Below, piece after piece: positions 52,397 through 61,014 of a stretch of DNA of 64,000 nucleotides. Numbering within the stretch: position 1 is the stretch's first letter; the number at the start of each line of letters is the position of its first letter. Location of the stretch: contig NZ_JAENJH010000012.1 of NCBI RefSeq assembly GCF_016595675.1, forward strand, positions 124,001 to 188,000. Reading direction: 5' to 3'. The stretch is from Prauserella cavernicola. Lineage in GTDB: Bacteria > Actinomycetota > Actinomycetes > Mycobacteriales > Pseudonocardiaceae. Both the position numbers and the translations under genes were made by a program. Below the pieces are notes generated by a model. It saw only the letters and a program-made list of their open reading frames with translations. It did not search any database and was not told the origin of the DNA.

Positions 52397-53394
52397 CCGG
52401 CGCACCCTTCCAGCTGGGTGCGCTGCCCGCGCTGTCTCGGTCCACTGTGGATCGTCAGGAGACGTTGCGGACCGATCCGGAGCGGCTGCGCTCGCGCTGG
52501 CCGGACGCCAGGGTGCTGCAGGTCGACAGGTACGGCCGCACCCCGGTGCCGCTCGAGCGCGTGGTCCCCCGGTCGGCGGAGGCCATCCCGCTGTCGACGC
52601 GCAAGGCACTGAGCTTGGGTGAACAGCCGCCCGACACGGCGTCGTTCCTCGGACAGTGGCAGGACACCGACTACTGGGCGGTGCCCGCCGATCCGCCGGA
52701 GGACGCTGAGACGGTGGAGATCGAGGGCAGCTGGGGCGTGCGTCAGCAGGCTCCCATCGCCGAGGGCGAGGCGTGGGTGGAGCTGCGCGGCCACGGCTCG
52801 CTGCTCGACGACACCTCCGCCGGCCTGCTCACCACCGCCGAGGCGTTGCGCAACTGGCACTGGCGAGGCCGGTTCTGCGCCCGCTGCGGCGGCGCGACCC
52901 GGCGCAGGCAGTTCGGCTGGGCCACCCAGTGCGAACAGTGCGGACGCGAGGAGTACCCGCGCACCGACCCCGCCGTGATCTGCCTCGTGCACGACGACGT
53001 CGCGGACAACGGCGAGCACGTGCTGCTGGCCCGCCAGCCCGTCTGGCCGCCGAAGCGCTACTCGGTGCTGGCCGGGTTCGTCGAGGCCGGTGAGTCGCTG
53101 GAAGGCTGCGTCGAGCGGGAGATCCGCGAGGAGGCGGGCGTCGGCGTGTTCGGCATCCGCTACCTCGGCAGCCAGCCGTGGCCGTTCCCGCGCTCGATCA
53201 TGCTCGGCTTCGCGGCCAGGGCCGACGTCGACGCCCCGCTGTATCCCGCCGACGGCGAGATCGAGGAGGCGAAGTGGGTGCGCAGGGCCGAGGTGCGCGC
53301 GGCGTTCGCGGGCGAGAACCCCGACCTGCTGCTGCCTGGCAACTCCTCGATCGCGCACGTGATGCTGAGGGCCTGGGCGCGGGCCGAGCCGTAG
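52393..53394 (+). CDS. nudC: NADH pyrophosphatase / RNA deNADding enzyme NudC
   Basis: A 333-residue Nudix hydrolase. A zinc ribbon (CARC and CEQC, about 157-178) precedes the Nudix box GFVEAGESLEGCVEREIREEAGV, and SQPWPFPRS is the signature that distinguishes NudC from other Nudix enzymes. It cleaves NADH to NMNH and AMP and can remove NAD caps from RNA. The N-terminal 150 residues form the usual second domain. It overlaps the M16 partner gene by four bases. In M. tuberculosis nudC (Rv3199c) lies close to adnB; here an envelope module and the protease pair separate them. Confidence 0.95.
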   Translation: MTGAPFQLGALPALSRSTVDRQETLRTDPERLRSRWPDARVLQVDRYGRTPVPLERVVPRSAEAIPLSTRKALSLGEQPPDTASFLGQWQDTDYWAVPADPPEDAETVEIEGSWGVRQQAPIAEGEAWVELRGHGSLLDDTSAGLLTTAEALRNWHWRGRFCARCGGATRRRQFGWATQCEQCGREEYPRTDPAVICLVHDDVADNGEHVLLARQPVWPPKRYSVLAGFVEAGESLEGCVEREIREEAGVGVFGIRYLGSQPWPFPRSIMLGFAARADVDAPLYPADGEIEEAKWVRRAEVRAAFAGENPDLLLPGNSSIAHVMLRAWARAEP

Positions 53395-53452
53395 GCCTCC
53401 GGGCGGTCCAGTAGTCTCGCCGCATTCGGGCTGGAGATCGGGGGAGTTCCGA

Positions 53453-54397
53453 GTGAGCGCGGCACGGGCCATCGGACTGCTGTTGGGTGTGGTCGCCGAC
53501 GGAGCGATCGGCGACCCGCGACGCGGACGGCCCGGCACCGGGCTCGCGACCGTCGCCGCCGCGGCCAGGAACCGCCTCTACGCCGACCACCCGGCTCCCG
53601 GCATCGCCTACGCGGGCACGCTCGCGGGCGGAGCCGTGCTGGCCGGGGTGCTCGTCGAACGCGTCGGCCGCAGGCATCCGCTGCTGCAGGTCGCGGGCAC
53701 CGCCGCGGCGACGTGGTCGGTGCTCGGCGGGGCCAGGCTGGTCACCGAGGGCACCGAGCTCGCGCGCGACCTCGAGACCGGCGACCTCGACTCGGCACGC
53801 GGCACACTGTCCACACTGGATGGCCGGTCCACCGAGGACCTCGACGTGCCCGCCCTGTCGCGGGCGTCGGTGGAGACGGTGGCCGGACAGACCTCGGCCG
53901 CCGTCGTCAGCCCGCTCGTGTGGGGCGCGATCGCCGGGGTGCCCGGGCTGCTGGGCTCGCGCGCGGTGACGCTCGCCCGCGCGGCCGCCGAGCCGAGGGT
54001 GCCGCGCTACCGCCGGTTCGGCTGGGTCGCCGCTCGCCTCGACGAGCTCGTCGGCCTGCTGCCGACCCGGGTCGCCGCGCTGCTGACGGTCACCGGTGCT
54101 CCCGTGGTGGGCGGGTCGGCGAACCGGGCCTGGGAGGCGTGGCATCGCGACACGGTCGTGCACCCGAGCCCCAACGAGGGCAGGGTGGAGGCCGCGTTCG
54201 CCGGTGCGCTGGAGATCCGACTCGGCGGCCGGACGGTGTACCCCCACGGCGTCGAGGAGCAGCCCGTGCTCGGCAACGGCCGCAACCCCGACGCCGGTCA
54301 CGTGACGCGCGCCGTCGAACTGTCGCGCGTGGTCGGCTGGCTGGCCGGAGCCACCTCGGCCGCACTGGCCCTGACCCTGGGCCTGCGCCGCCGCTGA
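53453..54397 (+). CDS. cobD: adenosylcobinamide-phosphate synthase CobD/CbiB
   Basis: A 314-residue membrane enzyme of cobalamin synthesis that attaches aminopropanol phosphate to adenosylcobyric acid. Family motifs are GVVADGAIGDPRRGRP near the start, the SVETVAGQTSAAVVSPL core around 139-155, and WHRDTVVHPSPNEGRVEAAFAGAL around 228-250, plus several hydrophobic segments. GGGGGAG precedes GTG 53453. The gene order cobD, SURF1, ptpA resembles Rv2236c-Rv2234. A 53-bp palindrome follows its stop by 23 bases. Confidence 0.93.
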   Translation: MSAARAIGLLLGVVADGAIGDPRRGRPGTGLATVAAAARNRLYADHPAPGIAYAGTLAGGAVLAGVLVERVGRRHPLLQVAGTAAATWSVLGGARLVTEGTELARDLETGDLDSARGTLSTLDGRSTEDLDVPALSRASVETVAGQTSAAVVSPLVWGAIAGVPGLLGSRAVTLARAAAEPRVPRYRRFGWVAARLDELVGLLPTRVAALLTVTGAPVVGGSANRAWEAWHRDTVVHPSPNEGRVEAAFAGALEIRLGGRTVYPHGVEEQPVLGNGRNPDAGHVTRAVELSRVVGWLAGATSAALALTLGLRRR

Positions 54398-54420
54398 CCC
54401 CGCGCACTCACCCCCTGGAT

Positions 54421-54473
54421 GCGGTGAAGGGCACCTTTACTGCATTGAACGCAGTAAAGGTGCCCTTCACCGC
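54421..54473. repeat. 53-bp perfect palindromic element, copy C
   Basis: Identical to copies A and B over all 53 bases: arms 54421-54443 and 54451-54473, loop ATTGAAC. It lies between convergent cobD (stop 54397) and SURF1 (stop 54488). Confidence 0.95.
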
Positions 54474-54487
54474 GTAGGCACCGGGGG

Positions 54488-55360
54488 CTACGAGTGGGTG
54501 CTCGCCTCTTCGCGTTGTTCGTCCTCGGCGAGGATCTGGGCCACCGACTTGCGGCGGACCTTCTCCTGGCCGGTGCGCTCGCCTGCCAGCGCACCGCCGG
54601 GACGCAGCTCCCTGACCGTGAAGTACAGCCAGCCCAGCAGGGCCATGGTGCCGAACGCGATCCACTGCAGCGCGTAGGACAGGTACGGCCCCGCCTGCAG
54701 CTGCGGCAGCGGCAGCGCGCCGAGCACGCCGGGCTGCCCGCCCTCCAGCTGGAAATAACCGGGCTGGATGTCGAGGTCGGTCGCGCGCCCCACCACCTGC
54801 GAGTTCACCGAGTACGCGTGCAGTTCGCCGTCGGTCGAGGAGTCGGCGAACGCGTCCCGGTTGCCGGGGTCGCGCTCGTCCATCCGGACCCGCGCCTCGA
54901 GCTGCACCTCACCCTCGGGGGGCGCCGCGTAGCCGGGCACCCTGGTGCGGTCGTCGGGCCGGAGGTAGCCCCTGTCGATCAGCACCACGGAGCCCTCGGT
55001 GGTCTGCAGCGGTGTGAGCACCTCGAACGCGGGCTCACCCTGCACGGTGCGCAGGCGCGCGATCACCTCGTCGTCGGGCAGGTACGTGCCCCTGATCAGC
55101 ACACGCTGCCATTCGGCGTCCTCCAGCGGCGTCTGGTTCTCGGACAGCACCGCCGCCAGCGGCTGCGGCTGGGCGCCGAACGAACTCGACACGGCCTCGT
55201 TCTGGGCGGCGCGTTCGCGGTGCCGGTCGAACTGCCACGGGCCCAGCAGCGTGTAGCAGCAGATCGCGAAGATGAACACGACCGCTGTCAACGCCAGCCA
55301 GCTGGGCCTGAGCAGGAGCTTCCACCGCACCCTTCCACGGTATGCCGTGTCCCGCGACAC
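54488..55360 (-). CDS. SURF1 family cytochrome oxidase assembly protein
   Basis: A 290-residue protein with a membrane segment near each end (about 19-41 and 228-247) and an extracytoplasmic SURF1 domain between them. Family features are GPWQFDRHRER after the first segment and VLIDRGYLRPDDR in the middle. SURF1 helps insert haem a during assembly of the aa3-type oxidase in the cytoplasmic membrane. GTG 55360 is listed; GTG 55330 (VRWKLLLRPSW) is a possible shorter start. It converges on cobD with copy C of the palindrome in the gap. Confidence 0.92.
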   Translation of the reverse strand: MSRDTAYRGRVRWKLLLRPSWLALTAVVFIFAICCYTLLGPWQFDRHRERAAQNEAVSSSFGAQPQPLAAVLSENQTPLEDAEWQRVLIRGTYLPDDEVIARLRTVQGEPAFEVLTPLQTTEGSVVLIDRGYLRPDDRTRVPGYAAPPEGEVQLEARVRMDERDPGNRDAFADSSTDGELHAYSVNSQVVGRATDLDIQPGYFQLEGGQPGVLGALPLPQLQAGPYLSYALQWIAFGTMALLGWLYFTVRELRPGGALAGERTGQEKVRRKSVAQILAEDEQREEASTHS

Positions 55361-55435
55361 CCAGAGCGCGGGGGACGCGTAGGCCTCCGCGCAGCAGCCC
55401 GCGTCGGCGTGACCGAGCGTGATCGGCCCGGCAGG

Positions 55436-56314
55436 CTAGACGCGCAGTGCCGTGCTCGCCGCGGCCAGGGCTTGACGCGCGTACCCGCCGCCGAACAGCA
55501 CGGTGTGCACCAGCAGCGGGAACAGCTGATGCAGCGGCACCCGGCTCGCCCAGCCGTCGGCCAGCCGCGAGCCCGCGTCGACGGCCGCCTCGGCGTAGGC
55601 GCCGAGGACGTGGTCGAGCAACGGCGTGCCGAACAGGCGCAGCATCGCCAGGTCGGTCTCGCGGTGCCCGCCGTGCGCGGCCGGGTCGAGCAGCCACACG
55701 CGGCCGTCGCCGCCCCAGTGCACGTTGCCGCTCCACGCGTCACCGTGCAGCCGCGCGGGCGGCTCCGGCTCGGGCACGAGGTCGGGCAGCTTGGCGCAGA
55801 CCTCGCCGAACACGGCGGCCTGTTCTGTGGTGAACAGCCCGTCGTCCACCGCCGCGCGCACGTAGGGCTCCACCCGCTCGCCCGCGTAGAAGCTCGCCCA
55901 GTCCTCGTGCGGCTCGTTGCGCATGGGGGCCAGCCCGATCCACGCGTCGGCGGGACCCTCCGGCGGCGGCGAGCCGAACGCGGGCGCGCCGCGCAGGTGC
56001 AGCGCCGCGAGGCCCCTGCCGAACGCCTCGGCGGCCTCGACGCTCGCCGCGCCCGGCGCAACGTAGTCGAGCAGCAACCACTCGTCGTCGGCGCCGCGCA
56101 CCGCGGGCACCGGGACGTCGCCGGACTCGGCCAGCCAGCGCAGTCCCGCGGCCTCGGCCGCCACCGCCGCCTCGCCGCTGCCGCGCTTGGCCACCACCTG
56201 CCCGCCGCCGGACAGCGTCACCAGCTCGGCGCCGCCGAGCGAGTGGGTGCGACCGGGCTCGACCCCGAGCAGCCGCGACACCGCCGCCCTCGCGTCCGCC
56301 ACGTCGCCGGTCAT
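55436..56314 (-). CDS. fructosamine kinase family protein
   Basis: A 292-residue kinase of the fructosamine/ketosamine-3-kinase (FN3K) family, related to aminoglycoside phosphotransferases. A glycine-rich segment and VVAKRG lysine near residue 43 bind ATP. The catalytic loop is LHGDAWSGNVHW, and the metal-binding LLDPAAHGGHRETDLAML follows. It phosphorylates sugar adducts on amines, a protein-repair function. It overlaps ptpA by four bases (ATGA at 56311-56314). Pairing with a low-molecular-weight phosphatase is also seen in other bacteria and may reflect a joint deglycation pathway. Confidence 0.9.
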   Translation of the reverse strand: MTGDVADARAAVSRLLGVEPGRTHSLGGAELVTLSGGGQVVAKRGSGEAAVAAEAAGLRWLAESGDVPVPAVRGADDEWLLLDYVAPGAASVEAAEAFGRGLAALHLRGAPAFGSPPPEGPADAWIGLAPMRNEPHEDWASFYAGERVEPYVRAAVDDGLFTTEQAAVFGEVCAKLPDLVPEPEPPARLHGDAWSGNVHWGGDGRVWLLDPAAHGGHRETDLAMLRLFGTPLLDHVLGAYAEAAVDAGSRLADGWASRVPLHQLFPLLVHTVLFGGGYARQALAAASTALRV

Positions 56315-56769
56315 CGGTCCTCGGAGACCCGGTCGAGCAGGCCGGGCACCGCGCGCTCGATCATGCCGAGCACGTCGGCGAACCCGTCGCCGTCGCCGTA
56401 GTAGGGGTCGGGCACCTCGGAGCCCGGCGGTGCCGTCGGATCGAAGTCGCGCAGCAGCACGACCTTCTCCGGATCGTCGACCACGGCGCGCACGTCGCGC
56501 AGATGCCCCTCATCCGCGACCAGGAACAGGTCGGCGTCGAGGTGCTGTTCACCGAGCTGCGCCGCGACGTGGCCGTCGTCGTAGCCGTGGGCGCGCAGTG
56601 TCGCGCGCGCCCGTGGGTCGGCCGGTTCGCCGGCGTGCCACGGACCAGTGCCCGCGCTGCTCACGCGGACCGCATCGGAAAGTCCCGCCGCGCGGAGCTG
56701 CTCGCGGAAGACGCTCGCCGCCATCGGCGAGCGGCAGATGTTTCCGGAGCACACGAAACAAACGTGCAT
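56311..56769 (-). CDS. ptpA: low-molecular-weight protein-tyrosine phosphatase
   Basis: A 152-residue LMW-PTP. The P-loop CSGNICRS starts at C7, with R13 and S14, and the general-acid loop is VPDPYYGDGDGF. It dephosphorylates tyrosine or small phosphoesters in the cytoplasm and may be secreted, as mycobacterial PtpA is. The ATG at 56769 gives the conserved MHVCFVCSGN start. It is first in a two-gene minus-strand unit with the fructosamine-kinase-like gene. Confidence 0.93.
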   Translation of the reverse strand: MHVCFVCSGNICRSPMAASVFREQLRAAGLSDAVRVSSAGTGPWHAGEPADPRARATLRAHGYDDGHVAAQLGEQHLDADLFLVADEGHLRDVRAVVDDPEKVVLLRDFDPTAPPGSEVPDPYYGDGDGFADVLGMIERAVPGLLDRVSEDR

Positions 56770-56923
56770 GCCCACAGTGTGCCCAAGCGCTCGGTTCCCC
56801 GAACGAGGGGACACACCCGGTGCGAGCCCTAGCCGCCGGGTCTGCGAACGTACTAAGCTCCCGATCTCGTCAACAGCCCGAGTCTCGCCCTTGTTGGCGG
56901 GAGCAAGCAGACACCACAGGTCA

Positions 56924-58366
56924 TTGGGGGCTCCCATTTCCCTGTCCACCGCGAACCGCGTCAACGACGAGCGATCGCCGCTCAACCGGGCCTTGCTCGT
57001 CCTTCTCGCCACGGTGCTCGTCACGGGTGGAGCGTGGCTGTGGATCACCCTCGAGACGTCCGCCGCCGACCGGGTTCCGGTCGCCGTGGCCGGAGGGGTC
57101 ACCGCCGCTCTGCTCTGTGCCGCCGCATTCCTGGCCGCACTGCGCCACCACCAGATCCGTACCGCCACCGATGAGGTCGCCGAGCTGAGGGCCGAGCTCG
57201 ACCGGCTCGCCGACGACACCCTGCCCGCCGCGGCCCGCAGGCTGCGCGAGGGCGCATCGGCCGACACCGTATTTACTGAAATTCCCTTGCCAGGCAACGA
57301 AACTCACGAACGCATCCTGCGCACTCTCACCAAGGAGATCAGCGTCGGGCACCGGCAGCGCGCCGCCGCGATGGCGGCCTGCGCCAACGCCGCGGGCCGG
57401 GTGCAGGCGCTCGCGACGAGCATGCTCGCCGACCTCCGCGAGATGGAGAACCGGCATTCCGAGGAAGTCCTCGGCGACCTGCTCAAACTCGATCACAGCA
57501 CCGCGCAGGCGGGCCGCCTCGCCGACAGCATCGCCGTGCTCACCGGAGCGCGCTCCGGCAGGCGCTGGACCAAGCCAATCGTCATGGAGAGCATCCTGCG
57601 CGGCGCCATGGGCCGCATCAGGGCCTACCAGCGCGTGCGCATCCACTCGGCCAGCACCTCCGCGATCGTCGGCTACGCCGCCGAGGACGTGATGCACGCG
57701 CTGGCCGAACTGATGGACAACGCCACCAAGTTCTCCGCGCCGTCGGAGGAGGTCCACGTCTACGTCGAGGAGCTGCACACCGGCCTCGTCGTGACCATCG
57801 AGGACGGCGGGCTCGGCATGAAGCCGCAGGCGCTCGAGCGGGCCAAGACAGCGGTCTCGACCAGTGAGACACTGGACCTGACCAAACTGTCGGGCACCCG
57901 GCTCGGCCTCGCCGTGGTCGGTTGTCTCGCGCGCAAGCACGACCTGCACGTGTTCTTCCGCCCGTCGTCGCGCGGCGGAACCGGTGTGGTGGTGCGGGTT
58001 CCGAACCAGCTCGTCACCCAGCAGCGGCAGGAGTTCCCCGACACGGCGCCGCAGCCCGCGGTCCCGGCGGCGAACCCGGTCAGGCAGGCCTTCGCGAGTG
58101 CCACGCACGCCGCACCGGCGCAGGACACGATGACCGCGGTGCTCGACGGCGAGCAAAGCCAGGCACCGCAACGATCCCTGCCCAAGCGCCGCCGGGGACA
58201 GACACTGGCGAACTCGGGGCAGCCGACGCCCGCGCCGAGGCCGCAGCACCCGCCCAAGCCTCGCACCGACGCCGGTGCGCGGTTCGGCGCCTTCCGCCAG
58301 GGCACCTCGCGCAACCACCGGCCGGACCAGGGCCCGGCGTCCCCCTCCGCCAACCCCGACAGCTGA
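56924..58366 (+). CDS. cvnA: conservon sensor-like histidine kinase CvnA
   Basis: A protein of about 480 residues. Two membrane segments lie near residues 20-40 and 48-68, followed by a short coiled coil and an HATPase_c domain with the N box ALAELMDNATKFS and glycine-rich ATP-lid motifs EDGGLGM and GLAVVGCLARKH. The usual phospho-accepting HExxP helix is not evident, as in other CvnA proteins. A long Pro/Gln-rich tail ends the protein. The start is uncertain: TTG 56924 lacks a ribosome binding site, while GGGGG precedes an ATT at 56936. CvnA is the membrane sensor of the G-protein-like conservon complex encoded here. Confidence 0.87.
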   Translation: MGAPISLSTANRVNDERSPLNRALLVLLATVLVTGGAWLWITLETSAADRVPVAVAGGVTAALLCAAAFLAALRHHQIRTATDEVAELRAELDRLADDTLPAAARRLREGASADTVFTEIPLPGNETHERILRTLTKEISVGHRQRAAAMAACANAAGRVQALATSMLADLREMENRHSEEVLGDLLKLDHSTAQAGRLADSIAVLTGARSGRRWTKPIVMESILRGAMGRIRAYQRVRIHSASTSAIVGYAAEDVMHALAELMDNATKFSAPSEEVHVYVEELHTGLVVTIEDGGLGMKPQALERAKTAVSTSETLDLTKLSGTRLGLAVVGCLARKHDLHVFFRPSSRGGTGVVVRVPNQLVTQQRQEFPDTAPQPAVPAANPVRQAFASATHAAPAQDTMTAVLDGEQSQAPQRSLPKRRRGQTLANSGQPTPAPRPQHPPKPRTDAGARFGAFRQGTSRNHRPDQGPASPSANPDS

Positions 58367-58417
58367 GCCTAGACAGATTGGAGTGAGGGGCGGTGTTCGT
58401 GCGCCCCGGAAATCCCG

Positions 58418-58834
58418 ATGACCACGACGAACCCGAATCTCGAGTGGTTGCTGGAGAACCTGGTGGAAAGCACGCCGGGCGCCAACCACGCACTGGTGCT
58501 GTCCAGGGACGGCCTGAAGCTGTGTCACACCCGCGCGCTCGGCATCGACAGGGCCGACCAGCTCGCCGCCATCGCCGCGGGCGTGCAGGCGCTGTCGCAG
58601 AGCGCGTCGGTGGAGTTCGGTGACGGCACGGGTGGTGTCCGCCAGTCCATGACGGAGTTCCACGGCGGCGTGCTGTTCATCGTCGAGGCCGGCGAGGGCG
58701 CGCACCTCGCCGTACTCGCGTCCGAGGACGCCGACGTCGGCCTGATCGGCCACAAGATGGACGAGCTGGTGGAGCAGATCGGCGCGTTCCTCACCTCGCC
58801 GCCCCGGCACCCGCGGCACAGCCAGCCCGCATGA
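58418..58834 (+). CDS. cvnB: roadblock/LC7 protein CvnB
   Basis: A 138-residue roadblock/LC7-domain protein: helix WLLENLVESTPGANHALVLSRDGL, then the conserved AAIAAGVQALSQSA helix and a LFIVEAGEGAHLAVLA sheet. In conservons this small protein dimerises and acts as regulator of the CvnD GTPase. It starts at ATG 58418, 52 bases after cvnA, and its stop overlaps the cvnC start. Confidence 0.93.
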   Translation: MTTTNPNLEWLLENLVESTPGANHALVLSRDGLKLCHTRALGIDRADQLAAIAAGVQALSQSASVEFGDGTGGVRQSMTEFHGGVLFIVEAGEGAHLAVLASEDADVGLIGHKMDELVEQIGAFLTSPPRHPRHSQPA

Positions 58835-59193
58835 TGGTCCGCGGGGCAGTCGACAGCGAGGACCCGGACCGGCTCTACACCGTCACCGGCGGCCGCAGCA
58901 GGGCCGAGTCCCGCGACCTCGACCTCGTCACCCTGATCGTCAGCGAGGCCGACGCGGCCACCGGCATCCAGTCCGAGCACGCCAGGATTCTGCGGATCTG
59001 CCGGTTCCCGACCGCGGTCGTGGAGATCGCCTCCGAGCTCGCGCTGCCCGTGAGCGTCGTGAAGATCCTCGTGTCCGACCTGCTCGAGTCGGGTCAGGTC
59101 TCCGCTCGCCATCCCACGGCGCCCCGCGCCAGCGCCGAACTCCCGGATCCCGCATTCCTCAAGAAGGTGCTCGTTGGACTCCACAATCTCTGA
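58831..59193 (+). CDS. cvnC: DUF742 protein CvnC
   Basis: A 120-residue DUF742 protein. The family core is present: GRSRAESRDLDLVTLIV, the HARILRICRFPTAVVEIASELALPVSVVKILVSDLLESG winged-helix-like region, and a C terminus ending LLKK-like in FLKKVLVGL. It is the third conservon component with unknown biochemical function. ATG 58831 overlaps the cvnB stop; ATG 58834 is equally possible. Its last 20 bases overlap the cvnD start. Confidence 0.93.
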   Translation: MMVRGAVDSEDPDRLYTVTGGRSRAESRDLDLVTLIVSEADAATGIQSEHARILRICRFPTAVVEIASELALPVSVVKILVSDLLESGQVSARHPTAPRASAELPDPAFLKKVLVGLHNL

Positions 59194-59782
59194 TGAAACC
59201 ACCAGGACGCCACTGCCGAGCACGGCCATGGAGGGCCTCAAGATCGTGGTGGTGGGCGGCTTCGGCGTCGGCAAGACGACCATGGTCCGTTCGGTCAGCG
59301 AGATCCGTCCGCTGAACACCGAGGAGACCATGACCCAGGCCGGACTCGGGATCGACAACACCGGCGGCGTCGCCGACAAGACCACCACCACGGTCGCGTT
59401 CGACTTCGGCCGGATCAGCCTCAGCGAGCAGCTGGTGCTCTACCTGTTCGGCGCGCCGGGCCAGGAACGGTTCTGGTTCCTGTGGGACCGGCTCTTCGCC
59501 GGAACCCTCGGCGCCGTCGTGCTCGTGGACACGCGCAGGCTCGAGGACTCGTGGTACGCGATCGACCGGCTGGAGCACCACGGAACGCCGTTCATCGTGG
59601 CGCGCAACAACTTTCCCGGCGCGCAGCACGGCCTGGAAGAGGTGCGCGACGCACTCACGCTGTCCCCGGACGTGCCACTGATCGACTGCGACGCCCGCAG
59701 CCGCGAGTCGGCCAAGAACGTCCTCATCACCCTCGTCAACCACCTCTACGCGCTCTCGTCAGCCAGGGAGACCGCCTCATGA
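59174..59782 (+). CDS. cvnD: conservon GTPase CvnD
   Basis: A 202-residue small GTP-binding protein. The P loop is GGFGVGKT at 28-35, the G3 motif appears as LFGAPGQERF, and RNNFPGAQ lies where the NKxD specificity motif normally is. It binds and hydrolyses GTP, acting as the switch of the CvnA-D complex. TTG 59174 has AAGAAGG six bases upstream and is favoured over ATG 59228, which would leave too short an N terminus. It overlaps cvnC upstream and cvnE downstream (ATGA at 59779). Confidence 0.92.
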   Translation: MDSTISDETTRTPLPSTAMEGLKIVVVGGFGVGKTTMVRSVSEIRPLNTEETMTQAGLGIDNTGGVADKTTTTVAFDFGRISLSEQLVLYLFGAPGQERFWFLWDRLFAGTLGAVVLVDTRRLEDSWYAIDRLEHHGTPFIVARNNFPGAQHGLEEVRDALTLSPDVPLIDCDARSRESAKNVLITLVNHLYALSSARETAS

Positions 59783-61014
59783 CCGACGTCCCACCCGCAC
59801 ACCACGCCGGGCCCGTGCGGCTCTACGGGCCGCAGTTCCAACAGGACCCGGCCGCCCTCTACACCGAGATCAGGAACACCCATGGTCCGGTCGCGCCGGT
59901 GCTGCTCGACGGCGACGTGCCCGCGTGGTTCGTCTGCGGCTACCGCGAGATCCACCAGGTCACCAGCGACTCGCAGCTGTTCGCCCGCGACACGCGGCGC
60001 TGGAACATGTGGGAGCACGTGCCCGCGGACTGGCCGCTGCTGCCCTACGTGGCGCACAACCCGTCGGTGATGTTCACCGAGGGCACCGAGCACCAGCGCA
60101 GGGCGGGAGCCATCGGCGACGCGCTCGGTGCGTTCGACCAGTTCGAGCTGTCGCAGTACTCGGAGCGGGTCGCCGACGCCCTCATCGACGCGTTCGCCGC
60201 CAGGGGCGAGGCGGACCTGATGGCGCAGTTCGCGTCGCGGATCCCGCTCAACGTCATCGCGCAGATGTTCGGCATGCCGGAGTCGCAGACCCCGGAGCTG
60301 GTGCGCGACATCTCGGAGTCGCTCGACACCGGGCCGGGCGCCGCCGACGCGTACATGCGGGTGCAGAAGGCGATGGCGGGGCTGCTCGACACCAAGCGCT
60401 CGATGCCGGGAGCCGACATCCCGTCGTACCTGCTCGAGCACGATGCCGAACTCACCGACGACGAGATCGTGCAGGACCTGCTGGTGGTCACGGCGGCGGC
60501 TCAGCAGCCGACGGCGAACTGGATCGGCAACACGATCCGGCTGATGCTCACCGACGAGCGGTTCGCGCTCACGCTCGCGGGCGGCAGGGAGAGCGTCGGC
60601 CAGGCACTCAACGAGGTGCTCTGGCACGACACCCCGACGCAGAACTTCATCGGCCGCTTCGCGACCCGCGACACGCAGCTGGCAGGCATGCGCATCAGGA
60701 CCGGCGACATGCTCGTGCTCGGACTGGCCGCCGCGAACGCCGACCCGAAGGTGCGCCTGGACTCACCCGCCTCGGCGGGCAACCACGCCCACATGTCGTT
60801 CGGGCACGGCGAACACGGCTGCCCCTACCCGGCGCCCGAGGTGGCCGAGGTGATGGCGAGGACCACCGTCGAGGTGCTGCTCGACCGGCTGCCGGACCTC
60901 ACACTCGCCGTCCCGGCCGAGGAGCTGCGGTGGCACCCCTCGGTGTGGATGCGAGGTCTCGGCAGCCTGCCGGTGCGGTTCACGCCGACGTACGTACCCG
61001 TGGAGTTGGGCTGA
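59779..61014 (+). CDS. cvnE: conservon cytochrome P450 CvnE (CYP157-like, no ExxR)
   Basis: A 411-residue P450-fold protein. The haem-binding loop is FGHGEHGCPYP with C348, but the glycine after the cysteine is replaced. The K-helix ExxR is degenerate: E279-V-L-W282, with Trp for Arg. The I-helix lacks the acid-Thr pair (TAAAQQPTANW at 238-248). CYP157 enzymes of Streptomyces conservons are known to lack ExxR in the same way. Its catalytic competence is therefore open; it may be an effector of the CvnA-D switch. It is coupled to cvnD by ATGA and overlaps the convergent P450 by 35 bases. Confidence 0.9.
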   Translation: MTDVPPAHHAGPVRLYGPQFQQDPAALYTEIRNTHGPVAPVLLDGDVPAWFVCGYREIHQVTSDSQLFARDTRRWNMWEHVPADWPLLPYVAHNPSVMFTEGTEHQRRAGAIGDALGAFDQFELSQYSERVADALIDAFAARGEADLMAQFASRIPLNVIAQMFGMPESQTPELVRDISESLDTGPGAADAYMRVQKAMAGLLDTKRSMPGADIPSYLLEHDAELTDDEIVQDLLVVTAAAQQPTANWIGNTIRLMLTDERFALTLAGGRESVGQALNEVLWHDTPTQNFIGRFATRDTQLAGMRIRTGDMLVLGLAAANADPKVRLDSPASAGNHAHMSFGHGEHGCPYPAPEVAEVMARTTVEVLLDRLPDLTLAVPAEELRWHPSVWMRGLGSLPVRFTPTYVPVELG

